From contig CAZOMR010000025.1 in NCBI GenBank assembly GCA_964580655.1, positions 1-20,275 of the forward strand: a stretch of DNA of 20,275 bases, given 5' to 3'. The DNA is from CAZOMR01 sp964580655 (GTDB lineage Bacteria > RBG-13-61-14 > CAZOMR01). A program made the position numbers and the translations under genes. Positions 1 to 6,053 of this stretch are shown here, in pieces; position 1 is the stretch's first letter; the number at the start of each line of letters is the position of its first letter. The notes beneath the pieces were generated by a model, which saw nothing but the letters and a program-made list of their open reading frames with translations, had not been told where the DNA came from and made no database searches.

Positions 1-1109
1 CTTTCTATGGTGTTTTCAAGCTCTCTGATATTTCCAGGCCAGTTGTAGGCAAGCAGGCATCCCATTGCTCTTCCACAGGCCTTAAGCTCCGGCCTCTTAT
101 GTTTTTCAGAGAATTTCTTGAGAAAGTGATCAACCAGTAGAGGGATGTCTTCCTTTCTTTCCCGCAAAGGAGGGATAAAGATGGGTACCACGTATAAGCG
201 ATAAAAGAGGTCCTCTCTAAATGCTCCGGTTTCCACCATCTTTTTGAGGTTCTTGTTGGTGGCGGTAATCAATCTGATGTCGGTCTCCTTTGGTTTGACT
301 CCTCCCACGGGAACATATTTTCGCTCCTGGATGACCCGGAGTAGTTTCCCCTGAAGCTTGAAGTTCAAGTCCCCGATTTCATCAAGAAACAGTGTTCCCC
401 TGCTTGCCACTTCAAAGAATCCGGCCTTCTCTTGATATGCGCCTGTAAATGATCCCTTTGTGTGGCCGAAGAGCTCACTCTCAAGCAGATTCGGGGACAG
501 CGAGAGGCAGTCCACCACCACGAAATTATAGTCTTTCCTATGACTGTTATTATGAATGGCTCTTGCCACAAGCTCTTTCCCTGTTCCGCTTTCTCCGGCA
601 ATAAGGACAGTGGTGTCAGTAGCGGCTACTTTGCTGACTAACTTGAATAATTCAATCATCTTCGGATTATTGCCAATGATATTATCGAAAATCATCTGAA
701 CAGGCAGGTCTTGATCAGATAAATAAGGTAAAACAGACCTTCCTTTTTCCCTCAAGGCATTCTTCACCGAGAGCGCCAGTTCCGATGGCGAGAATGGCTT
801 GGACAGATAATCACATGCTCCGAGCTTGATTGATTCCACCGCAGTATCAATTGATGAATATCCGGTAATCATGATCACCTGTATCTGTGGCCTGGTCTGC
901 TTGATGACTCTTAATAGTTCGATGCCACCCTTTTTCGGCATAACCATGTCAACTATTACGATGTCAAAGAATTCCTTGTCCATCTTTTCCAGGGCATGGT
1001 CCACACTTTGCGCCCCGGACACATTGTATCCCTGGCTGGTCAGGGCCCTTTCACAGCTTTCCAGAACCACATTTTCATCATCAACCACCAGAATTTTTAC
1101 CGCTTCCAT
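1..1109 (-). CDS. NtrC-family sigma-54-dependent response regulator (3' end outside window)
   Basis: Transcriptional activator of sigma-54 RNA polymerase, phosphorylated by a partner kinase. Translation from the ATG at 1107-1109 gives a receiver domain (residues 1 to about 118) with acidic pair D10/D11, phosphoacceptor D54, T82 and K104-P105. An AAA+ domain follows, with Walker A GESGTGKE, the sigma-54 contact loop GSFTGA, Walker B LFLDEIGD and a terminal NWPGNIRELEN motif at the window edge. The C-terminal Fis-type HTH is cut off. The start directly follows the stop of the upstream histidine kinase (TGA then ATG, no gap), so the two are translationally coupled. The loop is GSFTGA rather than the usual GAFTGA; the essential T and G are kept, so activity is expected. 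It probably acts on the nearby divergent sigma-54 promoter candidate (inference). Confidence 0.95.
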   Translation of the reverse strand, partial: MEAVKILVVDDENVVLESCERALTSQGYNVSGAQSVDHALEKMDKEFFDIVIVDMVMPKKGGIELLRVIKQTRPQIQVIMITGYSSIDTAVESIKLGACDYLSKPFSPSELALSVKNALREKGRSVLPYLSDQDLPVQMIFDNIIGNNPKMIELFKLVSKVAATDTTVLIAGESGTGKELVARAIHNNSHRKDYNFVVVDCLSLSPNLLESELFGHTKGSFTGAYQEKAGFFEVASRGTLFLDEIGDLNFKLQGKLLRVIQERKYVPVGGVKPKETDIRLITATNKNLKKMVETGAFREDLFYRLYVVPIFIPPLRERKEDIPLLVDHFLKKFSEKHKRPELKACGRAMGCLLAYNWPGNIRELENTIE

Positions 1110-2510
1110 TCATCTCTCTCCAGTCTGATTGTTTTGTGCAACAGGCAGTTTGACAATAAAGGTAGAACCATCCCCGGGAGAACTTACCAATTCCAGGCTC
1201 CCTCCATGACTCTCGATAATCCCCAGGCTGATGGACAGTCCGAGCCCGGTTCCCGTCTCTTTAGTGGTAAAGTATGGGTCAAATATCCTTCCCAGGTTAT
1301 CCTTTTCAATCCCGATCCCGGTATCCAGGAATTTGATTTCAATGTGGCTTCCGTCCCGTGTAACCCCGGCGCTTATGTAAAGTGTTCCACCCGAGGGCAT
1401 TGCTTCCTGGGCGTTAATAACCAGATTCATGAAAACCTGCTGGAGCTGGTCTTTGTCGAACATAATGAGAGGCGTTTTTTGATCAAACTCCTTGATGATC
1501 TTTATGTCCTTGAAGTCCTTGTGATTTTCTATCAGCGAGATGATCTTATCCAAAAGTTGAATCACATCATCTTCTTTTTTCTCCGGCTTGCTTTGCCGGG
1601 CAAAATCCAGCAGGCTCTTGATTATTTTCTTACAGCGCTCCGTTTCCCGGATTACCACCTCAATATCATGCTGGAGTTGTTGTTTGCCAGGATGCGATTC
1701 CTTTATAAAATGGGAAAAGTTCAGTATCCCGGTCATGGGGCTGTTGAGTTCGTGGGCGACTCCGGCGGATAGCTTCCCCAGAGAGGCCATCTTTTCCGAC
1801 TGAATAAGAAGGTTCTGTTTACTGATTAACTCCTGATTCACAAGCTCCAGCTCCCGGGACTTCTTTTCAAGCTGATTCTTTGTAAGAAGAAGTTCATTCT
1901 CTCGATTCCGCAGGCTCCGGGCTATTGAATTGGTCATATAGACAGTTATAAAAATGGTGGCTGAGAAAGCGACTACACCGGCCCAGTTATAAGGAACATT
2001 AGTCCAGAGTTGATCGGAAGCAAAACCCAGAATTCTATGGTGAGCGATAATGTGAAAATGTGATAAAGCCAGAAGCAGGAGTAAAATACCTACCGCCAGC
2101 CCTGCCTGGACCCAGATGTCTCGACCGGCAAGAAGAATACTGCCAAGGATCATGTGAAAGACGAAAAAGAAGATAAACGGGTTCTCTATTCCACCGCTGA
2201 AATGAATCAGAAAAACCAGGGCAAAAAGGTCAAGCCCAATTTGCAGGTTGGCCTCTATACGCAATCCCCGAACAGTCGCATCCTTCGGCCATTTCTCCCG
2301 CCCCAGCTTTTGAAGGAGGAGAAACCCGAGATTATAAACAAGAACAATAGCCGCAACTAGAATTATGGGCGTAAGCTCCATCTCCAGCCTGAAAACCCTG
2401 ATCGCAAAAAAGAGAACACCGCCCAGACCCAGAAGAAATAGCCACCGCAATCTCACAAACCAATTCAACCGGGAAAGAAGTTCCTCTTCTGTGGGAGAAA
2501 ATGCTTTCAT
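1110..2510 (-). CDS. Membrane sensor histidine kinase with RegB-like quinone-binding motif
   Basis: Sensor kinase of 466 aa that should phosphorylate the adjacent NtrC-type regulator. Residues about 20-195 hold six hydrophobic segments. The motif GGIENPF (106-112) matches the GGxxNPF heptapeptide known in RegB/PrrB kinases as a ubiquinone-binding element. A coiled linker (about 200-240) leads to the HisKA domain with H253 (VAHELNSP) and then the ATPase domain: N box around N366, G1 DTGIGI (396-401), F box FDPYFTTK and G2 GTGLGLS. C293, in the dimerisation helix (ERCKKII), sits roughly where RegB has its redox cysteine, but Cys is common there in other kinases. No PAS domain is visible, so the membrane part is the likely sensor. 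Its last codon abuts the regulator gene. The ATG at 2508-2510 has AGAGG only 2 nt upstream, a tight spacing. The kinase call is firm; the quinone ligand is inferred. Confidence 0.93.
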   Translation of the reverse strand: MKAFSPTEEELLSRLNWFVRLRWLFLLGLGGVLFFAIRVFRLEMELTPIILVAAIVLVYNLGFLLLQKLGREKWPKDATVRGLRIEANLQIGLDLFALVFLIHFSGGIENPFIFFFVFHMILGSILLAGRDIWVQAGLAVGILLLLLALSHFHIIAHHRILGFASDQLWTNVPYNWAGVVAFSATIFITVYMTNSIARSLRNRENELLLTKNQLEKKSRELELVNQELISKQNLLIQSEKMASLGKLSAGVAHELNSPMTGILNFSHFIKESHPGKQQLQHDIEVVIRETERCKKIIKSLLDFARQSKPEKKEDDVIQLLDKIISLIENHKDFKDIKIIKEFDQKTPLIMFDKDQLQQVFMNLVINAQEAMPSGGTLYISAGVTRDGSHIEIKFLDTGIGIEKDNLGRIFDPYFTTKETGTGLGLSISLGIIESHGGSLELVSSPGDGSTFIVKLPVAQNNQTGER

Positions 2511-2520
2511 TACCTCTTTA

Positions 2521-2551
2521 ATTATATTAACTGATCCTACAGAAAAGTCAA
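2521..2551 (-). promoter_or_regulatory. Possible sigma-70-type promoter for the kinase-regulator operon
   Basis: On the minus strand a TTGACT element (2546-2551) is followed by TAATAT (2524-2529) after 16 nt, or by a perfect TATAAT (2521-2526) after 19 nt. Either would start transcription only a few bases before the kinase ATG, leaving a very short leader. That makes this a weak call. Confidence 0.3.
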
Positions 2552-2557
2552 GAGCCT

Positions 2558-2576
2558 TGTATCCCTGCTTGATACA
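2558..2576. promoter_or_regulatory. Dyad site 1, TGTAT-N9-ATACA (candidate activator site)
   Basis: A 19-bp inverted repeat whose perfect arms extend here to TGTATC/GATACA with a 7-nt spacer. It lies about 240 bp upstream of the sigma-54 promoter candidate and just upstream of the possible kinase promoter. The same architecture recurs at 2670-2688. Two copies in one divergent intergenic region, at enhancer-like distance, fit binding sites for the adjacent NtrC-type regulator. That assignment is inference. Confidence 0.5.
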
Positions 2577-2642
2577 TTTTTATACCAGGGGAATTCACGG
2601 CCTGATCTTATATAATCCAACAAAAACAAGGAGTTGTATTAA

Positions 2643-2768
2643 ATGCCGGCCTGCCTTAACGCTTTTGCTTGTATTATGAGGGTATACATATTTGACTTGA
2701 AACGATCGGATGTATTTGACAGTAGACAAGCTATTAAGGAGTTTTCCCTTTATTATTCAAAGGGTTAG
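2643..2768 (+). CDS. Possible 41-aa small protein in the divergent control region
   Basis: An ATG ORF of 41 codons ending in TAG, with AAGGAG (2628-2633) nine bases before the start and a TATAAT hexamer (2611-2616) further upstream. The product begins MPACLNAF and has a charged, mixed C-terminal half. I recognise no family. No good -35 accompanies the -10, and the ORF overlaps the second dyad and ends about 30 bp before the sigma-54 promoter candidate. It could be a real leader or regulatory peptide, or chance. Confidence 0.3.
   Translation: MPACLNAFACIMRVYIFDLKRSDVFDSRQAIKEFSLYYSKG
2670..2688. promoter_or_regulatory. Dyad site 2, TGTAT-N9-ATACA (candidate activator site)
   Basis: Second 19-bp dyad with arms TGTAT and ATACA and a 9-nt spacer, the same spacing as at 2558-2576. 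It is centred about 145 bp before the predicted sigma-54 start site, a usual enhancer distance for NtrC-type activators. It lies inside the possible small ORF 2643-2768, so one of the two readings may be coincidental. Confidence 0.5.
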
Positions 2769-2797
2769 AAGTTGAGCCGCAATGCTCAGGTAATGTC

Positions 2798-2813
2798 TGG
2801 CATGGGTTTTGAT
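2798..2813 (+). promoter_or_regulatory. Candidate sigma-54 (-24/-12) promoter for the resolvase-like/oxidoreductase operon
   Basis: TGGCATGGGTTTTGAT matches the sigma-54 consensus TGGCAC-N5-TTGC(A/T) apart from T for C in the -24 block and A for C in the -12 block. The GG and TTG are correctly spaced. A start site near 2824 leaves a short leader containing the AAAGGAGG at 2841-2848. It sits directly upstream of the plus-strand operon and across from a sigma-54 activator gene, which strengthens the call. Confidence 0.6.
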
Positions 2814-2856
2814 TAACCTTAAAGTGGGAAATGAGATCAGAAAGGAGGTATTGAAG

Positions 2857-3279
2857 ATGTTAAAACAAAAAGCAATCGGTTATGTGTGCGACATCCCAAT
2901 CCCAGAGACAGACATTGTGATAACTAAAGAGGATCAGCGGATTCGGATTCTGAATTATGCCCAGGAGGAGAATCTTGAGCTCATCGGCATGTACGAGGAC
3001 GAGGAGTACACCGATGACTTTATCAATCGTCCCGGGGTGCAGAATGTCCTGAATTGCAAAGAGGATTTTGAGGTGCTTCTGGTTGAGAGGGTCTGGTGCC
3101 TGAGCCGGAAGATGAAGGAGTTGAGCCCTTTCCTGGATCAGCTTTGCAAAAAGAACATCGAACTTAAAACGAGCTCCTACCTCTGGGACTGTGCAAGCCA
3201 GCAGGTGCGGCATTATCACTTGGTGGAGAAGCTCAGAAAGGCAAGGGCTGAAGCCAGGAGGATAAAAGAAGCGGCATGA
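2857..3279 (+). CDS. Resolvase-like N-terminal-domain protein, copy A (probably catalytically inactive)
   Basis: Small protein of 140 aa resembling the N-terminal domain of serine recombinases, with nothing like their C-terminal DNA-binding domain. The similarity lies in AIGYV (6-10), the RPG block (58-60) and ERVWCLSR (77-84), which corresponds to the recombinase segment KLDRLSR. The RVSTxxQ active-site motif appears as VITKEDQ (21-27), so Thr replaces the nucleophilic Ser and the Arg two residues before it is lost. The Asp-Arg before LSR is replaced by Trp-Cys. About ten residues are inserted between IGY and this motif. Recombination is therefore unlikely; a scaffold or regulatory role is possible but unproven. 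The start is the ATG at 2857, set by AAAGGAGG nine bases upstream; an in-frame TTG further upstream has no such signal. First gene of an operon with a paralogue and a membrane oxidoreductase. Confidence 0.75.
   Translation: MLKQKAIGYVCDIPIPETDIVITKEDQRIRILNYAQEENLELIGMYEDEEYTDDFINRPGVQNVLNCKEDFEVLLVERVWCLSRKMKELSPFLDQLCKKNIELKTSSYLWDCASQQVRHYHLVEKLRKARAEARRIKEAA
3019..3108 (+). repeat. Near-identical core shared by the two resolvase-like genes (copy A)
   Basis: This 90-bp segment encodes the same 30 residues as 3502-3591 with only four base differences. Within it 3031-3101 is a 71-nt perfect match to 3514-3584. The flanking parts of the two genes differ at many codons, including synonymous ones, so the core looks recently homogenised, for example by gene conversion. 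Confidence 0.9.
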
Positions 3280-3336
3280 TGGGCCTTTTAAACGCTCCAT
3301 CCCTGTTTAAGGGTGCGAGACAAGGAGGTATTAAAA

Positions 3337-3783
3337 ATGAAGAAAACAGGAAAAGCCATCGGTTATGTATGCGACATACCAATTCCAGGTGCAGGCGAGC
3401 TGATAAGCAAGGAAGAGCAAAGGATACGAATACTGAAGCATGTTGAAAAGGAAGCCCTGGAGCTTGTTTCCATTTACGAGGATGAAAAGCACACGGAAGA
3501 CTTTATCAATCGCCCCGGGGTGCAGAATGTCCTGAATTGCAAAGAGGATTTTGAGGTGCTTCTGGTTGAGAGGGTCTGGTGCCTAAGCAGAAGGATGAAG
3601 GACCTTCTGCCTTTCCTGGAAAAACTCGATTCAATGGATGTCCAATTGGTTTGCACCTCTTACCTTTGGGACTATGCAAGCCAGAAGGTCCGCCGCCGCT
3701 ATACGGAAGACCTGGGCGAGAGGATGCGGAAAGAGGCAAAAGCGAGGGCGGCCACTGTCAGAGGCAAAAGGCAAGCCGCATGA
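3337..3783 (+). CDS. Resolvase-like N-terminal-domain protein, copy B
   Basis: Paralogue of the preceding gene, 148 aa, same layout: AIGYVCDIPIP near the N-terminus, then LISKEEQ (22-28) where active recombinases have RVSTxxQ, the RPG block, and ERVWCLSR. Unlike copy A it keeps a Ser (S24) at the likely nucleophile position, but the Arg two residues earlier and the Asp-Arg before LSR are missing. It has no recognisable HTH; the C-terminal tail is strongly basic (about 117-148). The start is the ATG at 3337, fixed by AAGGAGG at 3322-3328; its leader resembles that of copy A, so the duplication included the ribosome-binding site. It lies 57 nt after copy A and 78 nt before the oxidoreductase. 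It probably works with copy A, perhaps as a heterodimer (inference). Confidence 0.75.
   Translation: MKKTGKAIGYVCDIPIPGAGELISKEEQRIRILKHVEKEALELVSIYEDEKHTEDFINRPGVQNVLNCKEDFEVLLVERVWCLSRRMKDLLPFLEKLDSMDVQLVCTSYLWDYASQKVRRRYTEDLGERMRKEAKARAATVRGKRQAA
3502..3591 (+). repeat. Near-identical core shared by the two resolvase-like genes (copy B)
   Basis: Counterpart of 3019-3108. The 71-nt perfect match is 3514-3584. Confidence 0.9.
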
Positions 3784-3861
3784 TTGACTCCTTTTCAGGC
3801 ATCAGCCCAGTATCTGAAAGCTCCTTTGTGGTTTAAAGGAGCAGAATAGGAGGTAGTTAAG

Positions 3862-5934
3862 ATGAACATTCCGGTTGATGTCCCTCAGCGGGAAATATAT
3901 TGGCAAATATCCTATCCCTACAAGTATTTTATCTATCCTATTATGGCCATTGCTCTAGGGATATTTCTTTACGGCTTTTATAAGAAAATCCGATTCTGGA
4001 TGCAAGGCCAGCCTGACCCGACGCGATTCGGCGATTGGTGGAAGCGCGTCAAGATGATCATATGGGAGATACCCTTTCAGCCCAAAGTGCTCAAGGACTT
4101 GTTCCCCGGGGTTATGCATGTCCTGATTTTCTGGTCTTTTGCCATGCTGGTTATTACAACCGCAATAGTCTTTCTGGACGTGGACTTCCATATTCGCATT
4201 TATCACGGAATATTTTATTTGATAATTACACTGCTCGCTGACCTTGCAGGACTGGCACTCTTCTTCGGGCTTCTGACCGCCGCGTTCCGAAGATACATCC
4301 TTAAACCCGACCGCCTGGACAATAGATGGGACGATGCCTTTGCCCTGGTTGTCCTGTTTCTTGCGGTCGTAACAGGGTTCATCCTGGAAGGAATCAGAAT
4401 CCATTATACCCAGGATCAGTGGGCTATCTTCTCGCCAGTCGGATACCTGGTCTCAATGACGATGGGGGGAATGGGAGAGGTAACTGTCAGGCGCGTTTTT
4501 CAATCGCTCTGGTGGTTCCATTTTGCCATTACATTCGCCTTCATAGCATCTTTTCCTTATACAAAGTTCTTTCATGTCCTCACCATACCCTTGAATGTGT
4601 TCTTCGCCAACCTGCAACCAAAGGGCTCGCTTCCACGGGTGGATATAGAAGCCCTGCTCAATGATGAAAGCGCAGTGGAGAATTTTAATGTCGGCGTCAG
4701 CGCGACAAAAGACCTTACCTGGAAACATCTTATGGACTATGATGCCTGCATCAGGTGCGGGAGGTGTCAGGATGTCTGTCCGGCATATCTTAACAAGCAC
4801 CCGCTTTCACCCAGGCAGATAGTCAATGATCTCAAGGAATTTTCATGGAAGAATCAGAATGAAAACGGGAAGGAAGAACAGGAACCCCCTATCATTGTCG
4901 GTAATGCATTTGATGCCGAAACCATCTGGGAGTGCCGAACCTGCCGGGCATGTATGGAGGTATGCCCTGCACATATTGAGCATGTCCCTCAAATCATGGA
5001 ACTGCGCCGGGCTGAGGTGATGATGCGAGGCCAGCTTCCACAGGATGCGGCTATCGCGCTCAAACAAATGGAGAAAACAGGCAATCCCTTCGGACCGCAG
5101 GATGAACGCTCCAACTGGATCAGGGAAACTCAGATTCCAGTGCTCGGACCCGGAGAAGAATGCGAGATGCTTTTCTGGATAGGATGCTGTACCACTTATG
5201 ACCCGATAAAACAAAAAGTCGCATACAATGTCTTGAAAATTCTCCAGGCCGCGGGAATCGAGGTCGCTGTTCTTGGAGAGGATGAACACTGCTGTGGAGA
5301 CCCGGCTCGACTCCTGGGAGACGAAAACCTGTTCCAGACTACGGTCAAGAACCAGATTGAATTGATCCAGAGCCGAAAATTCAAATTCTTCCTCACTCAT
5401 TGCCCTCACTGCCTGAATAACTTCAGAAACGAGTATCCGCAGTTCGGGGCGAAGTTCAAGGTTGTTCATCATAGCGAAGTCATTTGCCAGTTGATCAAGG
5501 ATGGAAGGATCAAACTTGAAAACCCGATAGACAGGAAGATCACTTATCATGACTCATGCTACCTGGGACGCTACAACAATATCTACGAGCAACCGAGAGA
5601 GATCATTAAATCTATCAAGGGAGTGAATTTAGTTGAAATGAAGCATAACCACGACAAGGCCCTCTGCTGTGGAGGAGGAGGCGGACATTACTGGATGGAT
5701 ATTCCAAACGGCGAAAGAATCAATGTCACAAGGGTCAAGGAAGCACTTGATACACAAGCAGAGATTATTGCCGTGAGTTGTATCTACTGCCTCCAGATGC
5801 TTGATGATGCAGTGAAAATACTGGGCCTGGATGAAAAACTGGCTGTCCAGGACATCTCCGAGCTGGTCGTGGAGGCCATGCGAGATGAGACTGAAGCCAA
5901 ACGCAAGGACCTCGCCGAAGAATTGGCGGCATGA
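3862..5934 (+). CDS. Membrane heme b / Fe-S oxidoreductase, EtfAB:menaquinone oxidoreductase (EMO)-like
   Basis: Membrane protein of 690 aa joining a NarI-like domain to an HdrD-like domain. Residues about 20-250 form several transmembrane helices with candidate heme-ligand histidines H86, H110, H115, H220 and H238. Two [4Fe-4S] motifs follow (C296/C299/C302/C306 and C358/C361/C364/C368). Two CCG domains then hold C442/C443, C477/C478, C514/C517 and C566, C602/C603, C640/C643, the ligand pattern of heterodisulfide-reductase noncubane clusters. This order matches the family that passes electrons from reduced electron-transfer flavoprotein to menaquinone in acyl-CoA oxidation. No etfAB lies in the window, so the electron donor is uncertain; another soluble donor is possible. 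AGGAGG (3848-3853) is well placed before the ATG. Last gene of the operon headed by the two resolvase-like genes. Confidence 0.85.
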   Translation: MNIPVDVPQREIYWQISYPYKYFIYPIMAIALGIFLYGFYKKIRFWMQGQPDPTRFGDWWKRVKMIIWEIPFQPKVLKDLFPGVMHVLIFWSFAMLVITTAIVFLDVDFHIRIYHGIFYLIITLLADLAGLALFFGLLTAAFRRYILKPDRLDNRWDDAFALVVLFLAVVTGFILEGIRIHYTQDQWAIFSPVGYLVSMTMGGMGEVTVRRVFQSLWWFHFAITFAFIASFPYTKFFHVLTIPLNVFFANLQPKGSLPRVDIEALLNDESAVENFNVGVSATKDLTWKHLMDYDACIRCGRCQDVCPAYLNKHPLSPRQIVNDLKEFSWKNQNENGKEEQEPPIIVGNAFDAETIWECRTCRACMEVCPAHIEHVPQIMELRRAEVMMRGQLPQDAAIALKQMEKTGNPFGPQDERSNWIRETQIPVLGPGEECEMLFWIGCCTTYDPIKQKVAYNVLKILQAAGIEVAVLGEDEHCCGDPARLLGDENLFQTTVKNQIELIQSRKFKFFLTHCPHCLNNFRNEYPQFGAKFKVVHHSEVICQLIKDGRIKLENPIDRKITYHDSCYLGRYNNIYEQPREIIKSIKGVNLVEMKHNHDKALCCGGGGGHYWMDIPNGERINVTRVKEALDTQAEIIAVSCIYCLQMLDDAVKILGLDEKLAVQDISELVVEAMRDETEAKRKDLAEELAA

Positions 5935-5972
5935 GCGAAAGCAAAAGAATAAAGAGAGGTTAACAAGAAATC

Positions 5973-6053
5973 AAAAAGAAATCTCAAATTAAGGCTTTAA
6001 TTTTTGGGGAATTCCTGATTTTTTCTTGTCCTTTGTGGGCACGATTTCTTTTT
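5973..6053. repeat. Long-range inverted repeat between convergent genes
   Basis: AAAAAGAAATC (5973-5983) is perfectly complementary to GATTTCTTTTT (6043-6053), 59 nt apart. The right arm overlaps the stop codon of the minus-strand gene. The loop is too long for a standard terminator hairpin, but it encloses a smaller AT-rich stem. Confidence 0.4.
5986..6003 (+). terminator. Weak terminator-like hairpin
   Basis: AAATTAA (5986-5992) can pair with TTAATTT (5997-6003) around GGCT, and a T-run overlaps its end. It lies 51 nt past the oxidoreductase stop. The stem is AT-rich and short, so termination strength is doubtful. Confidence 0.3.

Noticed and set aside
2716..2744. Perfect TTGACA as a sigma-70 -35 element
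   Set aside because: No acceptable -10 hexamer at 16-18 nt; the TATTTGAC repeat it sits in also occurs at 2689-2696.
3031..3584. CRISPR-like or tandem repeat reading of the duplicated 71-mer
   Set aside because: There are only two copies, each lying inside a coding frame with the same translation. It is a gene duplication.
2857..3783. Resolvase-like genes as evidence of a mobile element
   Set aside because: No terminal inverted repeats, target duplications, transposase or DNA-binding domain are visible, and the pair sits in a tight operon with a metabolic gene.
4843..5550. Minus-strand frame of 235 codons inside the oxidoreductase gene
   Set aside because: It overlaps the conserved Fe-S and CCG motifs of the real gene and shows no family features.
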